Source: JBGSPL01 sp964511435 | Lineage (GTDB): Bacteria; Patescibacteriota; CPR2; UBA1875; CAIMLA01 | DNA length: 64,000 bases | Assembly (NCBI GenBank): GCA_964511435.1 | Contig: CAZEFH010000003.1 | Location: 1 to 64,000, forward strand | Direction of reading: 5' to 3' | Part shown: positions 55,202-64,000 of the stretch, piece by piece | How the letters are laid out: the number at the start of each line of letters is the position of its first letter | How positions within the stretch are numbered: the stretch's first letter is position 1 | Made by a program: the position numbers and the translations under genes | The notes under the pieces: generated by a model | The model's database searches: none | What the model saw: only the letters and a program-made list of their open reading frames with translations | What the model was told of the DNA's origin: nothing

Positions 55202-58200
55202 ATGAAGCCTAGAAAAGCTCATTTCAGTAAAACGTGGAAAAGGGCTAATAAGACGCTACTGAAAAGTGGTAGTTTTAGCTTTGTTAAAAGTAGTCTTATT
55301 GCTAGATTTTTTGGGGGCGTCTGGAACTTATTCAAGAAGGTCTTGGCCTTTCTGGCGAGAAAGATTATCCTAGTTGTTATAAAGACAATTGATTTCTTCA
55401 TCAAAAGACTCCAAATATTCCGTTATGAGTTAACCTACAAGTTTCATCTGAAGGTTCGCTCGGTTCATGATACGCTGGTTGTAAAGAACGTTGTATATAA
55501 GAAAGTCTATGAGAACAAATTGACCCGACCAGTAAAGAATGCAACCATCTCGGCTTTTGTTTGCTCACTTATAATTTTTCTTTCTTTACAGTACTTATTA
55601 CCAGTTTTTAATCCTTTTATTCCTCGTTCTGCTCGTGCCGGGTCAAATAGTGTAACATGGACGACGAATGCTGACTTTAATACTAATGCCTCATCTACAA
55701 ATACTGCTACAATCAAGAATACCACTAATTTCGCAGGAACTATTGCTGCTACAAACGGCAGCTCTTCAATAGTAGGTACAGGAACATATTTTCTAGATAA
55801 CATTAGCGCCTTTAATGATCCTAAAGCTATAAATATAGACGGTATTTCATACGGCGTATCTACTGTGACAGACAATACTCACATGACACTTGCCACGAGC
55901 TTTCAGGGCACAACAGCTGCGGGAAAGACCTTTACTTTTGACAATGTTATAGTAAACAATGATGCCTTGAGTCTGCGCAAATATGGGGCCCCTGTTATAA
56001 AGACATCTACCTTTACAGTCCCTAGTGGTGTCACAAAAATCTATGTTGACATAAAAGGTGGCGGAGGTGGAGGCGGAGCTACTGTTTATTCTGGGGGTGC
56101 ATGTGGAGGTTCCGGTGGAACTGGAGGAACCTCAGCTCTCAAGGTTGCTGACGGATTGTTTTACTGGGCATTTGGTGGCTATGGTGGTGAGGGCGGCTGC
56201 CCAAACAAAGTTGGTGCACAAGGGGCACCGGGGCCCTATAATCACAGGAATGTCCCTACCTTGATCCCAGAAACAGGAGGGGCGAATAACGGGGGCGCTG
56301 GTGGTTACTTTTCTAGCAACAGCAGAGGTGGAAATGGCGGAGGTGGGGGAAGGATTACTGGAACATTAGACGTATCAGTAGGACAGGTAGTCACGATTGA
56401 AACAGGTGCGGGAGGAGCTGGCGGGACAATGCCTGGTTGGCCGGCAGTAAATGGTACGGCTGGATTGCCTGGTTCTGTTCAAGTAACATACTATCTTCCT
56501 GCTTATGTGAGCACTGGTACTATAACGGGGTTTAAGATTGATGCGGGATCTGAGCTTAAATATAAGTGGAGTTCACTGTCTTGGAGTACCGAGGCTCTGC
56601 CGGCAAATACTTCGGTTACTTTTAAATATAGAACCTCAGATGACGGGACGACATGGTCTGATCCTTCTTGGTCACAGGCAGGAAGTACACAAACAAGCGG
56701 GACTTCCGGTACGGCATCATTAACAGGTCTGGGTGTAACGAGGTTCTTAGAAATGCAGCTAGTCTTAGCTTCTTCTAATGGCGTCAATTACCCAACATTA
56801 AACGATTTTTTTGTTCAGTATGATACATTGGAAACGCCAATAAATGAAAATATATTTGTGTCAGATACAAGCAATACAGCGCTAAGGAATGGTAACGGCG
56901 ATATCGCCGACATTCCTATAGAAACTGGTACAGTTCCAGCGGGTCATGCAAGATATGGTACGGCTAGTCTTTATACAAATCAGACAAGTATACGTGTGAA
57001 GGCAAATAATCTTACATGTGGAAGTGGGGCTACCGCATGTACTGTACCTTCAACCAACCTGAGACCAGAGGTGGAAATAAAACCGATTATAGGTGGAGTA
57101 CCCACGGCATTTACTGGTTCCGGAGTTACCGCGGATATTGGTAACACTTACGTTGATATTACGGGTCTAACAGTAGGTTCAAGCTATCATATTAAGGTGA
57201 GGGCGGTTGATAGTCAATCCAGATCCTCGGCTTGGATGTCTTATGGCAATAATATCGAGTCGGAAGCTGACATAACTGTCGAACAGACTTCGCCATCACT
57301 TCAGCTAAATGGGTTTACCGAAGGTGGTGAATCCAACGTCGATATTGTGGCGAAGAATGGAGTATTGTACGCGAAGAGTAATCAGATAAAGGTGAAGATA
57401 GCGACCTCTGATACGGGCACGGTGAAGTCAAATCTTGCAAAAGTTCTTATTACAAATAAGACTGACAATACTGGTTGGCAGGACGTCACAGATCAGATTA
57501 CTGACTATCAGACTACCTACCTTGGGCAGGGATCTTTCTCTGGCAATGTACCTTGGACACTTGAGGGCAGTGATGGAGTAAAGACGGTTACTGTAAAAAC
57601 AGTCGATAACGCCGGTAATGTAAGTGGCGAAAGCATCTCAGTAACTACTAACCTGTCGACAACAGACAGCACTTTTACGACCTCGCCAGCAGGTAATACT
57701 GGAGGTACTGTGATTGTCGATAATAAGCTTCAGCTTTCTTCGACTACTAGTGGGAGTTCAACTACAAATACAATAAATACCTATAATGACTACACTGAAT
57801 ATTGGGACGAGTGGTGCGGCTCGGGAACAGAAGATCTAGCAAACCCAATGTACACAGGATCGGGGTATGATATGGACTGTGGATCTTGGAGTAGTGATGC
57901 TCATATAATCTTTAATAATGGCCTAGCTAGTGGTGTAACAAACGCGACCCTGAGAATAACCAGTAATACCACTGCTCTTACCTGGGTATGGCATGATAGA
58001 ACGGCGCTGTCCGTCAGCGCAAACCTGTCTTTCAACACTCCAGGTACAGTGGATATTACGAGTCAGGTTCAGGCTGATGTTGCGGCAGGTGATACATATA
58101 CTGACCTCTGGGTCAACAATGGCTACGGGATATATTCGATGGAAGACGCAAATTTAGCTTATCGTCCTCAGCTCAGTGTTACTAGCGGTACTTCTACTAC

Positions 58201-61200
58201 TACATTTGATACTCCAGAAACATTCACCTCTCGTATTTTATATAGCGGGGCAAGTAGTCCAGACTATGCTTCATTTCTGACCAGTCAGACTAATAATGGT
58301 CAGACTATTTCATATCAGATGCGGAGTGGTAATAATGCCACTACCATCGATGCCAGCTGGGGGAGTTGGTACACAGTTACGCCTGGAAGCGCGATAAATG
58401 CTGCTCTCAGTGGTGCAGGTAGGGGCTACTATCAGTATAAGGCAACTCTATCTACTACTAATGCCGCAGTTACGCCCACAATTAGTAGCGTTACTGTCAC
58501 TGGTACATTTACACCATCTGGTGAAAGTGAGATTTACTCCGCCAATATCACACTCGATATAATAGCCCCTACGTCTTATGCTCTTTCCGGTCCACTGGAT
58601 AATACTTGGAGCGGGACAAATAAACCAACCCTGACTTGGAAGGCCTCTGGGGACAATCCGGGTTCCGGGCTGTACAAATACGAGCTGTATATGGATGGGG
58701 TGCTGAAGAAAACGATAGACGATAGCACTATAGGAGCAACCGCGAATATTCTAAGTGCTGCCGCTGGCAGTGATGTTTCTTATACCATACAAACTGGGGA
58801 AGAAATTTCGGAGAAAATGCACCCATGGTATGTAAAGGTATACGACAAGGCGCTAAATACCACTGAATCTACACGAGGTGCTAGTAATCCGTATAATATT
58901 GGTTATGACAGCTCTCTGCCAAATACGGTGCCCACGACCGACATCGTGGCTCAGGCAAGTGGCTGGTTTACCACGAGCCCTATGATTACTCTAATAGCTA
59001 CGGACCCTGGTTCTGGAGATGGTTCCGGTATTTCGGAGGTCAAGTACCGCTGGGACAACAGTGATCTCTCGACCGGAGCCACTACATATTCGGCTGCTTT
59101 TGACATGACGACAACTGTTGGTGACGGTACACATATTCTTTACTTCCAATCCAAGGATACGGCCGGGAACTATGAGTCCGTGAAACAGCAAACTTACAAG
59201 CTTGATACGGTAAGACCCACAACAGGCTATTCAATCGTGGGTGATACTCCAAATGGTCAGCATGATTGGTATGTCGGTAGTGCGCCGACCATTACTCTCT
59301 CCCATGATGACGCGGGTGGCGTAAACGCTTCTGGAGTAGCGACTACTAAGTATCAGTGGGTAAACTATGGTAGTCAACCTGGTGCGACCTGGCAGACGGG
59401 TACGAGCTTTACGGCGCCACTTGGGGACAAGACACTCTACTATTACAGTACCGATGTGGCTGGCAATGATGGGGCGCAATATGAACAGCAACACGTGAAG
59501 TTTGACAATGTAAATCCGATATCTCCTACGGGATTTGCAGCCCCAACTGATAGGGCCTATACTGATTCAATCTATCTGAAATGGTTCTCTGTTTCAGACA
59601 CTTCAGGTGTCCAGACATATGAAATCAGAAGGAAGAAACATGACGACACGTGGAGTGGGCTGAGTGTTGTAAACATAGGTTCTGTCGGAAATGTTACTAA
59701 CTACACTGATACTAGTGGACTTGAGGCAGGATTTAAGTACACCTACCAAATAAAAACCCAGGACAATGCTGGAAACTGGAGTGATGGCTGGTCTGAGGGT
59801 AATCCAGATCAAGTAGTTGGTTATACTATTGATACCGTAGCTCCGGTGATTCCAAGCGGGGTAGTGGCCACCGCGTGTGATGGTAGTGAGGCTACTATCG
59901 TCGTCCCTGATACCAATCCGGAGATTACTACCCCCGTCTGTACAGATACAGATAATAAGGGTTTTGAGATTACTCTAGCCTGGCACCAATCTTCTGACTC
60001 AGGAGTTGGTCTTAGTGGCTACAAGATATATCGCTCTGCCGATGGAGACACTTCTGATGAGGACAAGTGGATTTTAGTCGGTATTCTTCCTTGGACTGGT
60101 GCCGAAATAATGAAATGGAATGATAATGACGTAAATAATGCGGATACTTGGGATATCGGTGTATATCCATCGACACACGAAAAAAGTGGTCAAGCCGCAG
60201 GTAAACTGGACCCATCGGAGCCACTGAGTGACTCTACTACCTACTACTATCGAGTGACGGCTTATGACGCTGTAAATAACGAGAGTGCTCTTTTCCCGCC
60301 AATCTTCCCTGATCCCGATAAAAACCGGGCACTGGCTGAAACCCCTGATGTTACGGCACCAGGCTGGTTTGATGCGCAGGGAGTTAGGACTAGCGATGCA
60401 GGAGTCACCGCTACTGCTCTTGGTCTAGATGGTAGTGATCTAAATAACGAGAGTATAGGCCATCAGAGAATAGTTGTCAGCTGGAATACAGCAATTGACA
60501 AGAAGCACAATGGTGATGTTCTTGCTGGCTCCGTACCTGAGTACGAACTATATCGTTCCACTACAAACTATCAGACAAAAGAAGAATGGTTAGCGAGCGC
60601 GACTAAGCTGACGCTAGATTCTCCAACTGCAGTTACTTATGAAGACAACGGTCTCGCAGACACAACCACTTACTACTACCGTGTCCTTACCTATGATGGT
60701 AGTAATAATAAGTCAGGTCTTTCTGATGGTAGTAGTACCGACCATGCTATTACTTATGATTCAAACATCCCATCGGCCCCGAGTGAAGTGAGGGTCGCAG
60801 CAGTTAAGGGTGACCCCAATGAAAGCGGTTCTCAGGTCGGTAATAGCGTTAACATCACTTTCAAGGGGAGTAATTCGAAGTATCGTCAGATCATCAAGTA
60901 CGAGGTTTATAGGTACGAGGCCGATATAAATGACCTAGATAGTAACCAGTGGCTCGATAATTCCAGGACTACCAAGCTAAAGTTTACTCATCTCGCTAGC
61001 TGTGGCAGTAAGTGTGAAAGTTATAGCACGGGGGCTACGGGAACTGATATAGAAATTACAGCCAACCAGGACGATCGAGATAATGAGTATCGGGTTCTAG
61101 ACACGGGTCTTTCAGATGGGCAAACCTATTTTTACCGCGTCAGAGCCCAGGACAATGCCTATGTTCCGAATGAGCCCGATCAAAGCTACCGCTACGGCCC

Positions 61201-63409
61201 GCTCTCAAGTGTCTCTCCTCTAGATTCATTAGCGGCGAATCGCTATGGCTGGGATACTACACCTGACGCAACCAAGCCAGACATTACTGCGTCCGACCTG
61301 GCACTTTCAGTAAAGGATACCCATCCAAGTGAGACCTGGCTTCGTAACGTCGTGACCTGGAAAGTAGCTGATAAAACAAAAATCATACGGCGTAAGCCAG
61401 CTGATGCTAGTTGTGTAACAGTTCTGACTGTTGGTACAACTGAATATTGTAGTGATTTTGCCAGGTATGAGATTCATCGTGAAGTCTATGACCAAACCGA
61501 TGTGCTGATTCCAGAGATGAGCCAGACCTTTACTTTCACTGACATTAATACAAATATCCTAGTAGACTCTGTGGCAGTTGCCTATAAATCTGATAAATTT
61601 AAGTACTACATGGTAATTGTGGATAATGCTGATACTGATTACAAATATGCTAGCGGTGTAGTTATAAATAGCAGTGGTGCCACCGTATATGAACCAAATA
61701 AAACCAGTAAAATATACTGGAATGGGTCGATTACGCCAGAAAAAGCACACGCCACTATTGACAGTGTGGGTCTTAGTAATATCGGAGTTTCTAGTGCGAC
61801 GGTTACTTGGCATACTGATCAGAGTACAGATTCGCTAGTAGAATATCGGCCAATGAAGAAAGTGAGTGGTAACTGGCAAGTAGATGATAGTCCTAGTAAT
61901 CAGTTTGTAGCGGTTGGGCATCGAGAAACTGACGTTAACCACTCCGTCTATATCTTTGGAATGAAGCCAGAAACGAAGTATGAATACCGCGTAATATCGA
62001 AGAATTATCCGTTCGCAAATGAGACAGTGGTGTCTACTGGACTACCAGAGCTAATTACAAAGGGCTTTACCGTTACCTATATTCCGAAGCCAGAACTAAT
62101 CTCCACAGTTTCGGCGGAAATTCACTGGACTACCAATATGCCTTCAAACTCAAATATGGTAGAGTACCGTGAGAGTAATGGCGCCGAGACCCTCGCTTTT
62201 GCAGAGGCGCCACTGAGTCCAGATAAAATTTCAGATGACATGAAGAACTGTACTCTAAATCCGACGTCTCCTCTCTGCTATCACTCTGTTACTATATCTC
62301 CGCTCAAAAAGCTGACTGTCTATACGATAAATATTATTTCAATCTCGCTTGATAACTACACTTCTACCTCAGGGATGAAGGAATTTACAACTGCGAACTC
62401 TGACTCGAAGCAATTCACCATGGCTCCATCGGCTTCCAATGTGGCTGAGAGAAATATTACCTCGACTTCTGCTCAAATCGTCTTCCAGACCTCGGAAGCT
62501 ACCACAGCAACACTTTATTACGATACCGATAGTGGTGCGCCGGACTATGATCCGAAGGACTACCGTCTTACAGCTACCGACGCGCTCAAGGGGACAACCC
62601 ATGCGATACTGCTGGATGGTCTCGAGCCTGGGATGAAATACTACTACATTGTAGTTGTGGACAACGGTCTCCTGAATTACACCTCGCCTGAAGCCTCGTT
62701 TACAGCTGTGCTAAAACCCAAGATTTCTAATCTGAAAATTGCCGAGGTTAAGCCGTATTCATTTAAGCTAACTTGGGATACTAATATTGAGACTGAGACA
62801 CTGATAAATCTAGGTACAAGTACAAATTACTCCGAGAAACGGGGTAAGCCAGGTCTCTCGAAAGTGCACGAGTTGCTAGTCGAGGGTCTTACCGACAATA
62901 CTGAATATCATTATCAGATACTTGCTAAGGACGAAACTGGTGAAGAAGTTGCGAGTTCTGATGCTGCTGTTCGTACTCCTCTCGATACAGAGGGGCCGAA
63001 GATTACTGGTGCCAAGGTTGATATCTTGCCAATGGGAGAAAGTGATACTACGGCTTCAATCATTGTGTCGTGGCAAACGAATAAGCCCGCAACTACCCTC
63101 GTTGAGTACGATGAAGGGATTATTGGCGGCAGCTACAAGAACCAATCTACCGAAGATCCAACTCTAAACAACTCGCACACAGTTATCATAAAGGGGCTGA
63201 GGCCGGCAACCTCGTACCATTTCAGAATGATTTCTAAAGATAAACGTGGTAACACTACTGAGTCGCAAGACTATACTTTTGTGACACCAACGAAGGAGAA
63301 ATCAATCCTGCAGCTCATCTTGAAGTCACTAGAGGAGACCTTCGCCTGGACTAGAAATCTCGGCAGCTTCTTCTCGAATATTGGAAACCGGATAACGGGG
63401 AAGAAGTAA
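55202..63409 (+). CDS. giant N-terminally anchored surface protein with Gly-rich and Fn3-like domains
   Basis: About 2735 residues. A basic cytosolic N-terminus of about 110 residues, then a membrane anchor (ISAFVCSLIIFLSLQYLLPVF), and everything else outside. The ectodomain has a Gly-rich module (GGGGGATVYSGGACGGSGG, about 280-420), many Ig/Fn3-like repeats with 'DNAGN' signatures (VKTVDNAGNVSG, SKDTAGNYES), and C-terminal purple-acid-phosphatase-like Fn3 repeats (VTWHTDQSTDSLVEYRP, IHWTTNMPSNSNMVEYRE, VSWQTNKPATTLVEYDEG). There is no C-terminal sorting signal or catalytic motif. It probably serves adhesion to a host cell. ATG 55202 is preferred over GTG 55193, which sits too close to the -10. 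A paralogue follows. Confidence 0.85.
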   Translation: MKPRKAHFSKTWKRANKTLLKSGSFSFVKSSLIARFFGGVWNLFKKVLAFLARKIILVVIKTIDFFIKRLQIFRYELTYKFHLKVRSVHDTLVVKNVVYKKVYENKLTRPVKNATISAFVCSLIIFLSLQYLLPVFNPFIPRSARAGSNSVTWTTNADFNTNASSTNTATIKNTTNFAGTIAATNGSSSIVGTGTYFLDNISAFNDPKAINIDGISYGVSTVTDNTHMTLATSFQGTTAAGKTFTFDNVIVNNDALSLRKYGAPVIKTSTFTVPSGVTKIYVDIKGGGGGGGATVYSGGACGGSGGTGGTSALKVADGLFYWAFGGYGGEGGCPNKVGAQGAPGPYNHRNVPTLIPETGGANNGGAGGYFSSNSRGGNGGGGGRITGTLDVSVGQVVTIETGAGGAGGTMPGWPAVNGTAGLPGSVQVTYYLPAYVSTGTITGFKIDAGSELKYKWSSLSWSTEALPANTSVTFKYRTSDDGTTWSDPSWSQAGSTQTSGTSGTASLTGLGVTRFLEMQLVLASSNGVNYPTLNDFFVQYDTLETPINENIFVSDTSNTALRNGNGDIADIPIETGTVPAGHARYGTASLYTNQTSIRVKANNLTCGSGATACTVPSTNLRPEVEIKPIIGGVPTAFTGSGVTADIGNTYVDITGLTVGSSYHIKVRAVDSQSRSSAWMSYGNNIESEADITVEQTSPSLQLNGFTEGGESNVDIVAKNGVLYAKSNQIKVKIATSDTGTVKSNLAKVLITNKTDNTGWQDVTDQITDYQTTYLGQGSFSGNVPWTLEGSDGVKTVTVKTVDNAGNVSGESISVTTNLSTTDSTFTTSPAGNTGGTVIVDNKLQLSSTTSGSSTTNTINTYNDYTEYWDEWCGSGTEDLANPMYTGSGYDMDCGSWSSDAHIIFNNGLASGVTNATLRITSNTTALTWVWHDRTALSVSANLSFNTPGTVDITSQVQADVAAGDTYTDLWVNNGYGIYSMEDANLAYRPQLSVTSGTSTTTFDTPETFTSRILYSGASSPDYASFLTSQTNNGQTISYQMRSGNNATTIDASWGSWYTVTPGSAINAALSGAGRGYYQYKATLSTTNAAVTPTISSVTVTGTFTPSGESEIYSANITLDIIAPTSYALSGPLDNTWSGTNKPTLTWKASGDNPGSGLYKYELYMDGVLKKTIDDSTIGATANILSAAAGSDVSYTIQTGEEISEKMHPWYVKVYDKALNTTESTRGASNPYNIGYDSSLPNTVPTTDIVAQASGWFTTSPMITLIATDPGSGDGSGISEVKYRWDNSDLSTGATTYSAAFDMTTTVGDGTHILYFQSKDTAGNYESVKQQTYKLDTVRPTTGYSIVGDTPNGQHDWYVGSAPTITLSHDDAGGVNASGVATTKYQWVNYGSQPGATWQTGTSFTAPLGDKTLYYYSTDVAGNDGAQYEQQHVKFDNVNPISPTGFAAPTDRAYTDSIYLKWFSVSDTSGVQTYEIRRKKHDDTWSGLSVVNIGSVGNVTNYTDTSGLEAGFKYTYQIKTQDNAGNWSDGWSEGNPDQVVGYTIDTVAPVIPSGVVATACDGSEATIVVPDTNPEITTPVCTDTDNKGFEITLAWHQSSDSGVGLSGYKIYRSADGDTSDEDKWILVGILPWTGAEIMKWNDNDVNNADTWDIGVYPSTHEKSGQAAGKLDPSEPLSDSTTYYYRVTAYDAVNNESALFPPIFPDPDKNRALAETPDVTAPGWFDAQGVRTSDAGVTATALGLDGSDLNNESIGHQRIVVSWNTAIDKKHNGDVLAGSVPEYELYRSTTNYQTKEEWLASATKLTLDSPTAVTYEDNGLADTTTYYYRVLTYDGSNNKSGLSDGSSTDHAITYDSNIPSAPSEVRVAAVKGDPNESGSQVGNSVNITFKGSNSKYRQIIKYEVYRYEADINDLDSNQWLDNSRTTKLKFTHLASCGSKCESYSTGATGTDIEITANQDDRDNEYRVLDTGLSDGQTYFYRVRAQDNAYVPNEPDQSYRYGPLSSVSPLDSLAANRYGWDTTPDATKPDITASDLALSVKDTHPSETWLRNVVTWKVADKTKIIRRKPADASCVTVLTVGTTEYCSDFARYEIHREVYDQTDVLIPEMSQTFTFTDINTNILVDSVAVAYKSDKFKYYMVIVDNADTDYKYASGVVINSSGATVYEPNKTSKIYWNGSITPEKAHATIDSVGLSNIGVSSATVTWHTDQSTDSLVEYRPMKKVSGNWQVDDSPSNQFVAVGHRETDVNHSVYIFGMKPETKYEYRVISKNYPFANETVVSTGLPELITKGFTVTYIPKPELISTVSAEIHWTTNMPSNSNMVEYRESNGAETLAFAEAPLSPDKISDDMKNCTLNPTSPLCYHSVTISPLKKLTVYTINIISISLDNYTSTSGMKEFTTANSDSKQFTMAPSASNVAERNITSTSAQIVFQTSEATTATLYYDTDSGAPDYDPKDYRLTATDALKGTTHAILLDGLEPGMKYYYIVVVDNGLLNYTSPEASFTAVLKPKISNLKIAEVKPYSFKLTWDTNIETETLINLGTSTNYSEKRGKPGLSKVHELLVEGLTDNTEYHYQILAKDETGEEVASSDAAVRTPLDTEGPKITGAKVDILPMGESDTTASIIVSWQTNKPATTLVEYDEGIIGGSYKNQSTEDPTLNNSHTVIIKGLRPATSYHFRMISKDKRGNTTESQDYTFVTPTKEKSILQLILKSLEETFAWTRNLGSFFSNIGNRITGKK

Positions 63410-63454
63410 AAGCAAAGTCACTACTCTGTGGATAAAAGTAAGGGCCCAATACAG

Positions 63455-63489
63455 ACCTAAAATAAGTACATTTAGTGCTTGTTTTAGGT
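63455..63489 (+). terminator. terminator between the two surface protein genes
   Basis: ACCTAAAATAAGTAC (63455-63469) pairs with GTGCTTGTTTTAGGT (63475-63489) over 15 bp with two G-U pairs. It is homologous to the hairpin at 55131, with changes that keep pairing. Confidence 0.65.
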
Positions 63490-63496
63490 ATGAGAT

Positions 63497-63517
63497 AAGC
63501 ATAAAATATATGTATAA
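63497..63517 (+). promoter_or_regulatory. duplicated promoter of surface protein 2
   Basis: Identical over 21 bases to 55169-55189; extended -10 TGTATAA at the 3' end. Confidence 0.65.
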
Positions 63518-63533
63518 GAATTCACCCCGTTAA

Positions 63534-64000
63534 ATGGAGGGAACGCTGAAGAAACGTTCAAACAAACTCGAAAAGATTACTGCCCTCCTGAAGCGAATAA
63601 CGAGCATTATTTCGCGTTTTTTCGGTTTGGCTCTATTCAAATCACTGACATTTGTGGTTAATAAACTCCGTCTTATTAGATTAGAATTAGGCTACAAGCT
63701 GCATCTCAGTGCTAGGACTATCCACGATACACTAGTGATCAAAAGCCCAGTCTATAAGAAAATCACTGAGAACCAGTATGCGGTACCAGTGAAAAGAGCA
63801 ACTGTATCGGCCTTTGTACTTTCATTGGTTGTTTTTGTGGGGTTACAGTATCTAACACCATTCTTGAACCCATTCCGACCCGGTAAGGTGATGGCGAATG
63901 CAAATTCCAAAACTTGGGATTTGAGCAATGACTTTAATACAAATGGCGGATTATCCTCCGCAACAACAAAATCCCAGATTGATACATCTGGAGACAGAGT
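63534..64000 (+). CDS. second giant surface protein, N-terminal part (cut by window edge)
   Basis: Open frame from ATG 63534 to the window end, 155 codons visible. The cytosolic basic segment and membrane anchor match the first surface protein: LGYKLHLSARTIHDTLVI against YKFHLKVRSVHDTLVV, VKRATVSAFVLSLVVFVGLQ against VKNATISAFVCSLIIFLSLQ, and then LSNDFNTNG against NADFNTNA at the start of the ectodomain. The promoter and terminator upstream are also duplicated, so the two genes came from a tandem duplication. A CTG closer to GGAGGG is a less likely start. Confidence 0.9.
   Translation, partial: MEGTLKKRSNKLEKITALLKRITSIISRFFGLALFKSLTFVVNKLRLIRLELGYKLHLSARTIHDTLVIKSPVYKKITENQYAVPVKRATVSAFVLSLVVFVGLQYLTPFLNPFRPGKVMANANSKTWDLSNDFNTNGGLSSATTKSQIDTSGDR

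Noticed and set aside
1..64000. CRISPR array or cas genes
   Set aside because: No evenly spaced repeats or Cas-like proteins were seen; the short repeats at 1003-2438 are only three and unevenly spaced.
1..64000. Recoded UGA (as in Gracilibacteria/Absconditabacteria)
   Set aside because: TGA ends many genes at family-typical lengths (for example 9979-9981, 34335-34337) and no conserved protein needs it as sense.
1..64000. Complete prophage or IS element
   Set aside because: No transposase, integrase, terminase, capsid or tail gene was recognised.

Overview
The window looks like a chromosome segment of a Candidate Phyla Radiation (Patescibacteria) bacterium, possibly Saccharibacteria. This is inferred from gene content and style, not from a marker tree. 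Supporting signs are an arginyl-tRNA synthetase with a non-canonical HIGH motif, a PP2C-like membrane protein with a repeat-rich C-terminal half, a large L,D-transpeptidase with VanW-like repeats, very large N-terminally anchored surface proteins, many small orphan genes, and no amino-acid or lipid biosynthesis genes. The genetic code is standard, with TGA used as a stop.

Layout. 1-838: truncated DEAD-box helicase. 1003-11063: a tandem array of insertions downstream of the tmRNA gene (ssrA, 11055-11447, minus strand). Three 32-nt arm repeats, plus copies of the tmRNA 3' end with its terminator, delimit two one-gene modules and one ~8.6-kb AT-rich island. The island carries a carbamoyltransferase, a glycosyltransferase, two radical SAM enzymes, a P-loop kinase, a methyltransferase, a NUDIX hydrolase and an SGNH esterase. 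11500-14600: glycolipid or glycan genes. 15002-19471: smpB, argS and a PP2C-like membrane protein. 21080-23109: a DUF6504-like gene and dinB. 23113-24252: two consecutive ~530-nt GC-rich segments that look like large structured non-coding RNAs, each with its own promoter and terminator. 24249-26588: a Trm9-like methyltransferase divergent from Elp3, a likely wobble-uridine modification pair. 27638-31826: typA and membrane proteins. 31984-35038: a compact operon of peptidase E-like proteins, an RBBP9-like hydrolase, NUDIX and an AlkD-like protein. 36212-41221: pyrG, an MFS pump with an AbrB-type regulator, a SprT-like peptidase and an MBL hydrolase. 42013-46816: a tRNA-Pro-like gene, tsaC, an MGMT-like protein, mscL, an MTH1-like NUDIX, a ferric-reductase-like membrane protein with a cytochrome b5 protein, and secreted proteins. 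47811-55104: rmuC, pheS/SemiSWEET/pheT and the L,D-transpeptidase. 55202-64000: two tandem paralogous giant surface proteins, the second running off the end.

Two patterns cut across the window. First, about eleven GC-rich transcription units ('cassettes') sit between the AT-richer conserved genes. Each has a -35/-10 promoter, usually with 17-nt spacing, a 5' leader with a Shine-Dalgarno sequence (or an RNA product), and a strong terminal hairpin. Most encode unrecognised small proteins. Second, at least nine of the AT-rich genes have a TATAAT-like hexamer ending exactly 6 nt before the ATG, which predicts leaderless mRNAs. Regulatory leaders or operators are also visible at pyrG, typA, dinB and the MFS gene.
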